A DNA stretch of 64,000 bases from Adineta vaga. Lineage: Eukaryota; Rotifera. A program made the position numbers and the translations under genes. The notes under the pieces are model-generated. The model had not been told where the DNA came from. It worked only from the letters and a program-made list of their open reading frames with translations, and ran no database searches. This document shows, in pieces, positions 32,338-45,198 of this stretch; position 1 is the first letter of the stretch; every line of letters begins with the position of its first letter. The DNA lies in the NCBI GenBank assembly GCA_021613535.1, contig CP075492.1:14074001-14138000 (forward strand), read 5' to 3'.

Positions 32338-33490
32338 AGTATAACTTTACACACAATATATACTCGGCATTAAATACCAAACGACGAACAAAAGAAGAAT
32401 GTACATACGTAGATAATATAATTAAGTGACTATTTCGTAATAAGAATGATATACGTGATACATATAGTGAATCATTTGACGTCATTAGAAGAAGAAATGA
32501 GTGAAAAAACGTCGACGCTATTTCGAAAATCAAGATTTATCTTTAAAACGCTTAGGATATTTAAAATTTAATTCACAAATACTTTTCGTCACTTTGGCTT
32601 GTTACTCTATTTGTACTTGGTAATATAATGTACTTGTTGTTTTGAGAAGTCTCATGAAATAGAGTGGTTGCGCAATGGAACAAGATAATTAAGAACCAAC
32701 TAGTTCTAAACATTGACAAAAATCTTTGGAAACTTTCGTGAATAGAAAATCATGTACGGTAACATTATAAAAATATATTTCAGTAGATGATGATTACTAT
32801 GTTATGTTTATACTCTTCCAGTTAATGTTTATGTAGGTTAAGCATTTTCTTTTTTGTTTACTCTTCCACCGACTTGGCCATTCGTTTTGAATAGAAATAG
32901 TAAGTGAACATAGTTCGTTTGAATGATATACGTAGTTCGAATGAAAATAAGACACTTATTGGCAATAATATCTTTCTGATGAGATGTTGAATTTGTGACA
33001 GATTGAATATTCTAAAAAGATACTGTTCTTGTAAATCCGTATACATACTTTCATTAAAAAATGATCATTACATTTTAAATTTGTTCTGTAATCAATATTC
33101 TGCTTACTTATCAAACTAATTGGCATGGTATAAACGATTTTTAATCTCTTTTTTTATTTGACTGAGCTTTCTTACTCAAGGTTGAAACTGTGTCGATGCA
33201 AAGTATATGTTTTTGAGTTGTATGAAATGAGAACTTAAAATATTCTCCTCATAAAATGTTTCAGAAGAAGTAGTATTCTTAAGAGTAAATCCTTTTCTTT
33301 TTGAAAATCAGCGTCTATGGGATTGTTTTTATAAGTCATTCATCTAAATAATTAACAAATGTCATGAGAGTATAGTTCTGAAAATGACAATTTTTTTCTA
33401 TTCTTTTGTTCCGTAAGATAAGCTGATTCTTTCTAATATCTTTGTCTTGTTCACTGCACAGCTTGTAAAGATTCATGTGCAAATTACTTT
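32338..33490 (-). pseudogene. Relic of a duplicated 7TM receptor locus, coding sequence deleted
   Basis: The segment matches, with divergence, both flanks of the intact 7TM gene at 34094-35113. 32338-32840 corresponds to that gene's 3' flank (about 33770-34096), and 32885-33490 to its 5' flank (about 35143-35690; shared TTTTGAATAGAAATAGTAAG). Between them only 32838-32884 remains of the coding region. Read on the minus strand it gives TNGQVGGRVNKKENA and stop, matching the intact protein's end TTGQIGAGINKNEDV. So nearly the whole coding sequence was lost by an internal deletion. All comparisons were made by eye. Confidence 0.8.
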
Positions 33491-34093
33491 TTCAGTTAAT
33501 TGTATAGCATCTTGAGGGTGTGGGTAAAGATGCAGATGAGTGCTCATCTCTTAAGAAATTTTAACGTTTCCTTATTTTCATTTTCTACACTGTTCCTTTC
33601 GACGTCAGTATATGTCTATAATTTTGCTTTTTAGACTTTTTAAGGTTTGACATATTTGGATTTGATATTTTCATTTTCCGCGTTGTTAGGTGGAATCATA
33701 CAATGATGGTCTATTAATATTAGCTGATTGATAATTGTCTATAAAGCTTGATCCGTATATGTATCAAATATTTGAATACAATTAATACCCAATATTTAGT
33801 ACTAAACAACAAGCAAAATAAGAAAAAAAAGGAACGTACATACATATATAACATAGTTAAAGGTAAATATTTGGTAATAAGTAATGATGTATGTGATACA
33901 TATAGTAGATCGTTCGACGTCAAGAGAGAAAGTGTAATGAAATAGAAAAGATGCGGTACATATAACATGGTAGTTACAAACGAAAGAGTTACAAATATTG
34001 ACAAGTTTTGAAATATTTCATGAATAGAAAATCGCTGTGCGATAACATAGTGAAATAACTTAGTTAACCATCAATGATATATGTATCAATACG

Positions 34094-35113
34094 TTAGACA
34101 TCTTCGTTCTTGTTTATTCCTGCTCCAATTTGACCAGTAGTTTTTGATATGATTTTTCTTTCCGTAGTTGCTACATTCACCATCATCATATTTCTTTGTG
34201 GTGCAATTGCATTGGTATTTCTCACACATTTTATCATTGCAAGAAATTCTCGTCGAAACTCAGTAAATGTAATAATATATAACGGAAAGGACAAGATATG
34301 ATAAGTAAACATTAATGCATCAGAAATCATTAAAATTGTATAACTAACAGTGTCATAGAAGAATGCAAACATGATACTTGCTGGTATTGTCATAAGCAAA
34401 AATAAACATGTTGTGATAACTAATGTAATAGAAATGGCACGATGTTGAATACGAGAATTTTGGATGACTGTTGTCCGATGGAGACGAATCAAATGGTAAA
34501 TCACACCAACATCGAATGTGACCATGAAGAGAAATGGTGCACAATTATAAACACCCAATTGAAGATAATCCCATAATGGAAAAACTTGATAAAGCAAAGA
34601 GTTAGCTGTGATTTCGCCATTAGATTTGACATAACAAGCAAAGAGAAGAAAATGAGCATTATAGATAATAAATACACCAACAATACATGCAATGATGATT
34701 AAAATACTTTTTGATTGACTAAACCATGTTCGATTCAGACGACTCAACACTAAATATCGATCTAAACTAATAAATACACGAATCCATGCTGATGCTGAAG
34801 GCATAAAATAATCTATGAAACTCATAATTTTACATGCTGGAATACTATATCCAACTACATTGAATCCATGAATTGCCGAAAGATAATGATCAAGATTCCA
34901 TCCATATAACATGAATGTATCAAAAATGGCTATTGTGCGCATATAGTGCATGACAGGTTGCTTTTTTGTATCTCGAAATGGTCGTCGACAGAGAGTGATG
35001 AAAGTAAGTAGATTAAGAATGGTACCAGCGATGATGAGAAATAATGGATAATATGCAAAGAAAAGGAATTCAAATTTAAGATCACTTGTTGAATCTGTAT
35101 CGTTGGTAGACAT
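34094..35113 (-). CDS. Rhodopsin-type 7TM receptor
   Basis: Intronless, 339 residues, seven hydrophobic segments. TM1 YYPLFLIIAGTILNLLTFIT, then Cys before TM3 (IPACKIMSFIDYF), a DRY-type motif at the TM3 end (SLDRYLVLSRL), ECL2 Cys (LFACYVKSNG), TM6 FLLMTIPASIMFAFF, and TM7 ILSFPLYIITFTEFRREF in place of NPxxY. The N-terminus carries NDT (a possible glycosylation site), and the C-tail has basic residues. It resembles the FMRFamide/neuropeptide-receptor-like rotifer expansion; ligand unknown. A decayed duplicate of this locus lies just downstream (32338-33490), showing local tandem duplication. Confidence 0.82.
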   Translation of the reverse strand: MSTNDTDSTSDLKFEFLFFAYYPLFLIIAGTILNLLTFITLCRRPFRDTKKQPVMHYMRTIAIFDTFMLYGWNLDHYLSAIHGFNVVGYSIPACKIMSFIDYFMPSASAWIRVFISLDRYLVLSRLNRTWFSQSKSILIIIACIVGVFIIYNAHFLLFACYVKSNGEITANSLLYQVFPLWDYLQLGVYNCAPFLFMVTFDVGVIYHLIRLHRTTVIQNSRIQHRAISITLVITTCLFLLMTIPASIMFAFFYDTVSYTILMISDALMFTYHILSFPLYIITFTEFRREFLAMIKCVRNTNAIAPQRNMMMVNVATTERKIISKTTGQIGAGINKNEDV

Positions 35114-36759
35114 TGCAGAGGAGATCGTTTGTTGAGTTATTCGAATTTTGAATAGAAATAGTAAGTGAAAATAGTTGGTTGAAATGAAAAGAAGATAGTT
35201 CCTTTCCTTTTTATTGTTAAATCATATTAGTGAAAACTAACCACGATATTTTAAATTTATTACGTAATCTGCTATGAATTGTAATAGTATTAATATTGAG
35301 TCTGTGTTGCTGTTGTCTGTCTTCAACTTGTGTGAAATGAGAAGTAGAGACAAACAAAAATAATCACTTCATAGGATCTCTCAGCATAAGAAGTACTCGC
35401 ACAAAAGTACATCCTTTCTCTTTATGAAATTCAGCTTCCATGGAATTGTTTTTATAGGTTATTCATCTAAATTAATTAAATAGAGTCCGAAGTATGCCAG
35501 TTGCGAAAATGACAATTTTTTCTAGGTTTTGATAGTTATTTTGTGACTGATATTTGTGTATTCATGGTTGTTTTCTCCGTATTGTAAGTTGATTTCTTTA
35601 AAAAATATTTATATTGTATACTGAGTAACTTGCAAAGATTTATGCGCAAATTGATATTTCCACTGATTACATAGCAAAGAAGACATATTAATTCTATTTT
35701 TTGCTTTTATTATTAACTATTTAAAGTGATGCTGACAATCGACAAGTCATGCGTATTTGTCTAGTAACGGATTATACAAGTCTTTGATTAATTGGGTGAG
35801 ATGTGCGATCCACCAAGAGAGTCAGACTATTGCAGTATGTTATTGAATACAATACTCAGATATCTCTGGAAATATCGTTATGAAATTATATGTATTGATA
35901 GCTTAGTTTGATTACTCTTTCTTCATTATTAATTAGTAGTGTTTTGAATTTCTATCATCTATAAATAAACAGAATCATAATCCTATTCGTCCGAATTGAT
36001 CTTCGAAATAACTGATGCTATTTAGCAAATGTGTTTGTATCATACAGAAACCATATACTATCAACAACAGACGTATTTTTAATTTACGTCGACTTTCTCT
36101 CAGTATAATCTTGTCCACATCATTTATTCATAGAGCCATTTCTTTCTTTCCTATTATTATTTATCTTTATAAAAACATACGAGTGGTTCTCAAGCATTAC
36201 TATTGACTTATTGCACAAGAGAACGTCGAGAAAGTGCAGCATCACTATCACCATTGTTCAGCTAATATCAATAAGTACTTGCGGATGAATAGTTATGTAA
36301 TGAATAAATAAATAAATAATTGATTTGTAATCTATCGTGTTTGATTTTTGCTGATCAGTCAATGAATGAAAGATGATAATGTAAAGTAAGTTGATTATTG
36401 ATTAATATATAATAGATTGCCTATAATATCCAAGAAGCTCATGGAAACAACAATGAATAATACTCAGAGGAAAATACCATGGAAAAAAAAGAACACAAAC
36501 AAGTATATCCTGTTTTTCGTATATCAATTATATGAGCCCACGAAAATCTGATGACACGAACATTAATTCAATTTTTCTGACTTTTGTTGATAACAAATAA
36601 TGACATATTTTTCTAAGATTAATTATTACGTACATGATAAAGAAAAAAAGACAACATATCTATATGAAGCAATGTAGATATTCTTTTTCATTTCTAGTAT
36701 ACTTGTACATCATAAACTGTTCTATATATTCTGATTAGAAAAAAACGGTCAACAAAACG
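35114..36759. other. Intergenic region, partly duplicated
   Basis: The first about 580 bases match the 5' flank in the relic locus at 32885-33490. The remainder to 36759 is AT-rich, with only short frames such as 36015-36206 and nothing I can name. Confidence 0.5.
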
Positions 36760-37143
36760 ATGAAACTTCATTTTATTTGTATATTATTGTTTGCAGTTTC
36801 GGCAGTATTCTGTGGTAGGATCAGTAAAAATACTTGTTTAGAGATGCAAAACATCCATTCTGTGTCTATTTTAGAAACAAAATTGGGAAACAGTAAAGAA
36901 ACAGCACAACGTGAATTTGAATATCGTATAATTACACGGCAATTATATGGTACAAATGATATGACAGGAAAGGATCCATCTCCAATCAGTGAAGGAGAAT
37001 TGAATAAGTACGGTCGAGAAGGATGGCAACTTTGTGGATTGATAAATGCAAATTTTGTACCAGGTCTATGGTCAACTCGAATTCCAGAAGTTCAAATGAT
37101 ATTCAAACGATTTAAACTGAAAAGTCGAGTTCACATAGGTTGA
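36760..37143 (+). CDS. Small secreted DUF4177-like protein
   Basis: Intronless, 127 residues, signal peptide about 1-18 (FICILLFAVSAVFCG). The mature domain shows FEYRIITRQLYG, then ELNKYGREGWQLCGLINANF and VQMIFKRFK. This is the strand - LN..G.EGW.L - strand - FKR pattern of the DUF4177 family, short single-domain proteins of unknown function frequent in bacteria. Extracellular location is likely. Family assignment is by pattern. Confidence 0.6.
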   Translation: MKLHFICILLFAVSAVFCGRISKNTCLEMQNIHSVSILETKLGNSKETAQREFEYRIITRQLYGTNDMTGKDPSPISEGELNKYGREGWQLCGLINANFVPGLWSTRIPEVQMIFKRFKLKSRVHIG

Positions 37144-37290
37144 AATTCTCCTAATAACTTTCATTTTTTCTTTTACAACCAAATCTTTTATTATTTTCTT
37201 TTTTCTTGAATCGCTGTCTTGAACATTACTATGAGAGTACAACTAAATAAAACATCAACTGGGTATTTTTCATGTTTACGTCGAGTGACG

Positions 37291-37325
37291 GAAAAGAAAG
37301 GAAAGGAAAGGAAAGGAAAGGGAAA
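37291..37325. repeat. GGAAA microsatellite
   Basis: About six copies of a 5-bp unit (GGAAA) on the plus strand, just upstream of the DDX60-like gene. An open frame runs through it in frame with that gene, but it is probably 5' UTR. Confidence 0.9.
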
Positions 37326-37496
37326 ATATTTGAAAAATGCTTCACATACAGAAAAAACGATATTTTAACACTCATTGCACAGACTGCATTCGTTAATAAA
37401 TTGTTTTCTTTTTCTGTTCTGTCAGAAAAAAAGAAATGTGTTATCGTCATTGTTGATGTCTATGTCATTTTAATACATAGTTATATTAACCAAACA

Positions 37497-40400
37497 ATGA
37501 CATCTGTGGATACAAAACAATCTTCTACACAAATGAATCAGGAGATTACTCGATTTATTGATTATTTACTCGATACAAATTCAACATCAGATATAGCTTA
37601 TAATCAAACAATGTTAGAAAAAAATGAACTCTATCAAATACAATATAATTCAAGCTTTGAAGAAGTAGTTGATCAAAAATTAAAACAATGGAAAGAATTT
37701 GATCAAAAACAACAAATATCCACAGTCACTGAAAACAAGCTTTGGAATGATGAATCAGAAACAGACGAAGAAACATCATCCGAAGATGAGGAGAAACAAA
37801 CATCACAAACACACAGTGATCCGAAAGAACAAATCAATTTGAAATCACATGAAATTCATATTGATTCAATTAGTGAATGTCAACGTCTTCTACAATTGTT
37901 ATATCATTGTCAACAGACTCATGTTCATTTCACGGATCTTTATTTTCGTACTCTTGATCGTTGCATGAAGCAAGATAATGAAAAGATCAGTGCGCTTGCT
38001 TTAAAACAAATTGCTTTACATCTTTTTGATGGTGTCAATGATCAAAAGGAACGTCAACATTTGATTAAATATCTTCCAAAAAACCTTTCAGCATCAACCA
38101 TTCCTGAAATACATAAACCGATTCTTGCAAAAATCCAAAGCTTAATGTCAAATAATGAATCAACTGTGATATCTGCAGATGATCTTGATGTTTTATATCC
38201 TTATCATGCTCGTTTTCTTGATCTACGACGTGAATTTCGTGATAGTACACATTATTTCATTGATGGTGATTCATTACTCCTCTCGATTGCTCATCATATC
38301 AATGTTGATCTTATTTCATATTTTGGTAATACTCTTCATGTTATCTTTATTATTGAACGTATTCTTTTAACACTTTACAATCAAACACATCAATGTAATT
38401 ATACATTAGTCTTTTTTGATTGTCATCATCAATATTATCAACAAGAAAATTCAATTCTTAATCTTATTCGTTCGTCTCTTATTGTTCATCTTTCAAAAAA
38501 TATCGATAAATATGGTCCATCAAAAGTACAACGATTTACATCATGGCTTGGTGTAGATTATAAGAAATTTGTTCAAGAAGAAAAACCACATTTTATATTT
38601 TATCATGATATGTCAAGTTTTGATTTAGTCAAAGATCAACTATTATCTCAAAAATCATTAGAACATCTTCTCTATATCTATCGTTTATTTGGTATTTATC
38701 ATCAATATCATTTAGAATGTCATGCATATCTGATGAATAAATTAACATTAACTGATGCGTATATTAAATGTTTTCAAATAGAATTTCGTATAAATTGTTC
38801 GCAACGAGTTTTAAAAAATGCAGTTCGAATATTACCATTTTACCAACATAGTACCGTTGTCGAACAAGATCGATGGATTGAATTTGAAAGACAAATAATG
38901 AATCGAATGAATAATCAGGATGATATACGATTGTTTCTCTATATTAAAACAATCATTGATTTGATTGAGAAGAATAAAGTATGTTCATTCTTGATTTCAG
39001 ATTATTTATTTGCTTTATTTGTCTTTAGGATCAATTGGAACAACAAAATTTATTCAAACTTCTTGCTCCATTACTTCTACTTCATGTTGCACTTCTCATT
39101 CGTTTGTCATTAATCGATCGGCATCTGCCATCAAATTTTCCTTCTATTACATTCAGTTCGATGTTTTCTCAATTGATCGTTCAGTTCCAACAATGTCTGG
39201 CATTATCTATCACTTCATGTTTATCACTTCGATTATGGTCAAAGATCACTGATCTATTCGATGGACGTCTTTTTACATTTACTCTCTATCAACTAAATCA
39301 ATTACTGTCGAAAGCATCTTTTGATTCCGATACAATGAGCATCGTCAATGATGGTTTATCATTTTTAAATTTGTCAACAAGTAAAAATACTTTTTATCAA
39401 ACAGTAGAAATGTTAATTCAATCGAAACATGTTATTATTTCATCTTCATCAATGAACGAAACATCTACTACAATCAAAACACAACAAATTACACAAATAA
39501 CTAATCCATTTATTGATACTTATTTGAAACCAATCATTTCAAATGCTGATAAGATGATGTTCAATTTTGTCGATCCAAAAGACATTTGTGTAACTCGATA
39601 TGAAGGTAACTATTCTTCGATATTCTCAATTCTATTAAATTTTTATTTATTATTCCGTAGGGAAATATCATTGGCATGCGTATAAAGAAGTAAGAATTTC
39701 GATAACTGTTTTTTTTAAATAATTCTATAATATTCTATGCTATAGGTTGGTGATGAAATCAGTCGCATACGAAATAATGATAAGGACTTTCGAAATACAA
39801 AGAACTATCGTTATCGAACTAAACAACAACAGAAATTGTAAGATGAATGATTGTTTTGACTTCTCTTATTGGATATCTTTCTTTTAGTTATTCTTATTTT
39901 ACTTTATATGGTAATTCATTGACTAGTCGTGATGTTCGAGATAATCATTTGCAAATTATATTACCTACTGTTTCAACAACGATAACTACAATGGATGCTA
40001 AAAAGAAAGAAAAACCTCAGAAAAAAGCAGATAAAATTCGCGAAGAACATAAACAAGAAAAAATGGCTAAACGTGCTGAAACTGAAACTGATCAACTGAC
40101 GGCAATTTATGATATATTAAAAACAATTCCATGTGATAATTATTCACAAGCCATTAAACTTATTGATGAAAGTTTACTAGATTTTGAAACATCAATTCAT
40201 CGTTTTGATTTATTAAAACAAAAATTTCGTATTCAACGAAAATATTTACAATCTCTTCGAAAGAAAACTATTTTAACACTGGAAGAAAAATCCATTTTGG
40301 AACTTCTTCAAGTAGCTTATTTTGCAACAATGACTGAAATGATTCATCTTGAAAAGATCAATGATGTCTTTGATAAAAAGAGAAAATATTTAGAAGAACT

Positions 40401-43400
40401 TATTGATTATTCACCCTTAGATCGTGAAAAATGGTATCGATTTCAATTGGAACAAATTAATAGTCGTTTACCAAGACGTGAACTTGGTGTACCTGATAAA
40501 CGCGTACTTGATTTTGTTCCAGATGAATGGCAAGTGAAATTTCTTGATGCTGTCGATAAACGACAATCAATCATTATCGTCGCTCCGACTGCTTCAGGTT
40601 CGTTTATTTCTTTCCTATATAGTCTTTCGCTTTTGAGATATATATATATATATATACAGGTAAAACTTATGCATCGTACTATGCCATGAATAAAGTATTG
40701 AAAGACAATCAAGATCAATATGGTATTTGTGTTTATATTGCACCAACGAAAGCATTGGTTAATCAAGTAGCAGGTATAGATAAATCTTTTATTGTAAACT
40801 TATTACAGAAAATAACTTTTAGCTACAATTCATTCAAAATTTGGTCCGATTTTTGGAATATTTACACGAGATTATCGTATAAATATGGATGCATGTCGAA
40901 TCTTAGTTACTGTTCCGCAATGTATGGAAATCTTACTTTTATCTCCGTCACATCAACGTTGGTGTCAACGAATTCGATATGCAATTTTTGATGAAATTCA
41001 TTGTATGTCAGGTGAAATTGGAGCTGATGTTTGGGAAAAAACGATGTTACTTATTAACTGTCCAATGATTGGTCTTTCGGCAACAGTAAATAATAGCACT
41101 GAATTATGTCAATGGATTACAAATGTTGAAAACGAACGATCGAAATTATTCAAAACATCAAATCCTCGTGAAGTCTGTTTGATTACTCATTATGAACGTG
41201 CTGCTGATCTAAATAAATATTTATATACTAATCGAGAATTATATTCAATTCATCCAATTGGAGTTATGAATGCAAAACAGTTAGTAACACGAGGTATTCC
41301 AAAAGATTTTTCTATGTCACCACGTGAAACTTTACAACTAAATGATCTTATGAATGCACAGTAAGTATAAAAACTATACTGATAATTACCACAACTTCAA
41401 TTTGATTATTGTTATAGACATAGTGATTCTGAAGAGAAACAAGTACCACCATTGGCCGAATATTTCTCATCTGATTGGATCGTTGAACGAAGTAAATCCA
41501 ATGAATATACAAAACTGGTTTGTGATCGATTTCATGATTTGATTGATAAACAAGAAACATCGACGATTGATTCAATTGTTAAATCATTGAAACCCATTAC
41601 TTCAAAAGTTGTTCAATATCCAGAAACGAAACAGGCATCATCTTTAATTGTTGATTTTATCGTGACACTTAAAGAAAAAAATCTACTTCCATGTATCGTG
41701 TTTTCGGATAATCGAAATTTATGTGAAGTGATGGCAAACAGTGTTACTAAATATTTATATAAAGTGGAAAAAAACTTGCGAGAAACAAAATATAGAATGC
41801 AAATTCAAGAATTAAATAAACGTCTGGAATTAATCGAACTCAATCGTCAAAAAATGAAACCAAAGAAAACAGCGAAATCTTCCAGTAAACGTCATCATGC
41901 TGAAGATAATCTCGAAGAAATACAGATGACAGAAGAAGAAGAAAATAATCAAATTTTCCTTTCTGGACATGAACAACAGTTATTAAATGGTATTTTAGAT
42001 GAAGGAACATTAGCTAATCAACAAGGATGTAATCGAGAATTAGTCGATGCTTTATTAGAACGTGCTGATAAAGAAAATCCTCGATTAGTTTCATATATGA
42101 GACGAGGTGTTGCTTATCATCATGCTGGTTTAAATAATAAAGGTCGAGTTGCTGTCGAAGCACTCTTTCGTAATCGATATGTTCAAGTTGTTTTCTCAAC
42201 AGCAACTCTCGGTATGTTTTTCTCCATTATCTGTATCAAGTCATAGAATTCTTTGTTCTTCTAGCATTGGGTATACATATGCCAACAAAAACAGTTGCAT
42301 TTATTCAGGATACAATTTATCTGGATGCTTTACAGTATCGACAAGCATCTGGTCGTGCAGGTCGTCGTGGATTTGATATTCAAGGTCATGTTGTATTTAT
42401 TGATATTCCTTTAGAAAAAATAAGTCATCTGATGATTTCGGCAATCCCAGATATTCATCCACATTTTCCAACAAGTGTTACATTTCTTATGCGTCTTCTT
42501 CATTTATGTTCAAGTGCAAAAGATATTCAAGATGCAATTAATCGATCATTAATTGTTTTACAATGTCCGTTAATGGCCCAAAAAACGTGGAAGAATCAAT
42601 TGATTGAAACTCAAACGCGTTTTCATTGTTTATTTACGTTAGATTTTCTTCATCGATTGAATTTAATCAATGGACAAGGACATTTAATCGGTTTAGCTGG
42701 TCTTTTAACTCATTTACATTATTTTGAACCAGCTAATATTCTACTTGTTTATCTTATGGATACTCGATTATTTCATCAAATTGAAGATCAATTCGAAATT
42801 ATCACAATCTTTGCTTATCTTTTTACGAATATGCCATGGTAAGTTGAAATCATCTTATACTTTCATATTTCATCTTCGACAGATTTTCTAGGTTAATTAC
42901 TCATCGAAAATATGAAGATCTATCTGAAAAACGAAAGAAAGCAAAATTAAATTCCAAGTTATTCTTAGAACCAATCTCAAAAGAATTCCGAAAACGTGTT
43001 GAAGTTTATAATAGCATTGTTAAAGAAGTGTATGGATGTTATATTGAAACAGTATCACAATACCTTCGTTCGAAAGGTAATACACAGGAAGAAATATTAC
43101 CATTTTCAAATATTTCATTTACTCAAAATATTGATTATGATAATGGTACATTTGAATATCAACTTCATCATCATCATTCACAACAAGATGGAAATACGTC
43201 ATCGATTTCTCCTTTTGCTGCTCTATCGGGCCTTACTCATGAAAAATATATGTCAAATTATAATCCAATTGTTGGCTCATGGGATCTTGTTTATGATCTT
43301 GATTTATCACCTAAAGTTGTTCCTTTTATTGATATTGATTGCTGTGATCATACAAATACAGCTTATCATTTGAATAGTTATGCATTAGATTTTTATAAAC

Positions 43401-43651
43401 ATGGTTCTGAAACATTGATAACTACGGAAAATGGATTAAATTCAGGTGATACATATAATCTTCTATTAGATTTTCAATTGGTACTTTCATCAATTAAAAC
43501 ATCACTGGAAGTTATTCTACAACATGAATCTAAACAAGTTGATAACAAAGATTTTGAAATGCTTTCACCATTATATAAATCATTGGGAAATGTTCATAGA
43601 CAATATATGACCAAATTTCATCGAGAATTTCCTGATCGAAATCGAATTTAA
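37497..43651 (+). CDS. DDX60: DDX60-type superfamily 2 RNA helicase
   Basis: Ten exons: 37497-38978, 39029-39605, 39661-39689, 39746-39837, 39888-40597, 40660-40773, 40823-41360, 41418-42211, 42265-42838, 42892-43651. Phases all agree, giving 1687 residues, close to human DDX60 (about 1712). The N-terminal 480 residues include FIDGDSLLL and LVFFDCHH, suggesting a PIN/NYN-like fold. Helicase motifs: I APTASGKT (about 960-967), Ia [16 protein letters not shown] (about 1058), [20 protein letters not shown] (about 1471). [13 protein letters not shown] and [16 protein letters not shown] are Ski2/DDX60-type. All catalytic motifs are intact. In vertebrates DDX60 supports cytosolic antiviral RNA sensing and viral RNA decay; the role here is inferred. 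The start at 37497 avoids 75 upstream low-complexity codons. Confidence 0.93.
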
Positions 43652-44214
43652 ACTATTTATCCTATTCATATTCATTGACTTATGCTCATGGAAGACTATA
43701 ATATGAAATGAAGCAGTAATTTTTAGATGATGTCTATTGAAAATGCTTTGTTTTTCTTTTTAATTCATTCACTTCGCATTGCTAATCGAATAATTGATAT
43801 TTCTTAAATCTCTCTTGATAATCAATATGAAACAAAGTAAAGTAAGTAATACGTAATTCGATACTATCTGTAATAGTCATATTTGTTTCACTGTTGTGAA
43901 AATTATAACGAAATATAATATAGAATCGTATGTCTTCGTGAATGTATTGATAGAAAATAAAAAATGATGATGTGTCTGTCACCCGAAGAAATATTTGCTA
44001 TATTTATAATATTTGCGAGTATCATTCAATTTGATCGATGAGGGAGTGAATTTTTATACGATTATATAATAAAATCCTTCTTTCTTTCCATTTTTCTTCG
44101 TCTAAATTGACGACTGTCAAGAATTTCTATGGAGATAAATAATCATAGAAAAAAATACGTGTTAAAGAAATATATAAGCTATATCAATCTACTCAACAAT
44201 ATCATTCTTACGAG
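43652..44214. other. Intergenic region
   Basis: About 560 bases between the helicase and the broken reductase. A 66-codon minus frame (43782-43982) is unsupported. Nothing else seen. Confidence 0.4.
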
Positions 44215-44951
44215 ATGACAACGAATCAACGTCCAAGAATTATTTTAGGCTGTGCAACTATGGGTCCTTCAGGTACTAATGTTGCCAGAATTACTACTGT
44301 AGATGAAACAAGAACAATGTTCAAGATGCTTCGAGCAAATGGTTATATTGAACTTGATACAGTACGAATATATAATGATGGCAAACAAGAAGCTTTTACA
44401 CGAGAAACAGGTGTGCTTAATGAAGGATTTACTATAGCTACAAAAGTATATCCAGTAGAAGCGGGTATGCATAAACCAGAGAAATTACGTGAGACATTTG
44501 AGATAAGTCTTCGTGAATTGGGTCAACCATCAGTGGAAATATTTTATCTTCATGCACCGGACCGAAGTGTTCCATTTGAAGAAACGCTTGAAGAAGTCAA
44601 TAAACTCTATGAAGAAGGTAAATTCAAAATATTTGGATTAAGCAATTTTGCTGCTTGGGAAGTAGCACAAATCGTGGAAATATGTATTTTTTCGATGCAA
44701 TAAATCATATTACAACAGTGATAGAAAAACATGGTCTTACGCTGATTGAAACGGCATTTCGTTGGCTTGTCCATCATTCAAAATTACGTACTTTCGACGG
44801 GGATGGAATCGTTATTGGAGCGAGTAGTGTTGAACAATTAGAATCAAATTTAAAAGATTTACAAAAGGGACCACTACCAGAAGGGGTCGTTCAAACACTG
44901 GATGAGGCATGGCGTATGACTCATGTTATCGCAAAAGCATATTGGAGATAA
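44215..44951 (+). pseudogene. Aldo-keto reductase (AKR7/aflatoxin aldehyde reductase-like) with internal deletion
   Basis: The first 157 codons match the N-terminal half of an AKR7-type reductase: IILGCATMGPSG, YIELDTVRIYNDG with the catalytic Asp and Tyr, IATKVYP with the Lys, EIFYLHAPDRSVPFEETLEE with the His, and FGLSNFAAWEVAQIVEI. Near 44685 the sequence jumps, in another frame, to the family's C-terminal part: MYFFDAINHI, LIETAFRWLVHHSKL, VIGASSVEQLESNL and KGPLPEGVVQTLDEAW, to stop at 44951. Roughly 110 central residues (the YN, NPLAGG and GRF regions of the barrel) are missing. The frame breaks with the deletion, and no splice-site pair would restore it. AKR7 enzymes reduce aldehydes with NADPH; this copy cannot form a complete barrel. 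Confidence 0.8.
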
Positions 44952-45198
44952 ACAAACAATTTTGCTTTCTGTTTCTTTTTCTTTTCCAATATTCTTCAAT
45001 AAATAGGATGTAGAGAAATTTTTTCTTCGTGTAGACGATCAGAATGATGCTTAGAGAAACGAACAGAACGAACTATTTCTCGGTGTTCCGAAGAAGAGAA
45101 AAATCAGTCGATAAAATTCTATATTCTTAGTTCATTCTTTACAGAGCATATTTTGCGCCATGTGTTTTTAAGTTAACGTTAAACTGGAAAACAATACA

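Noticed and set aside
37272-37496. 75 extra codons in frame upstream of the DDX60-like start
   Set aside because: They run through a GGAAA microsatellite and a hydrophobic low-complexity stretch; ATG 37497 starts the helicase-like acidic N-terminus and fits the family length.
40639-40657. (TA)n tract
   Set aside because: Lies in a helicase intron just before the acceptor; a simple repeat with no sign of function.
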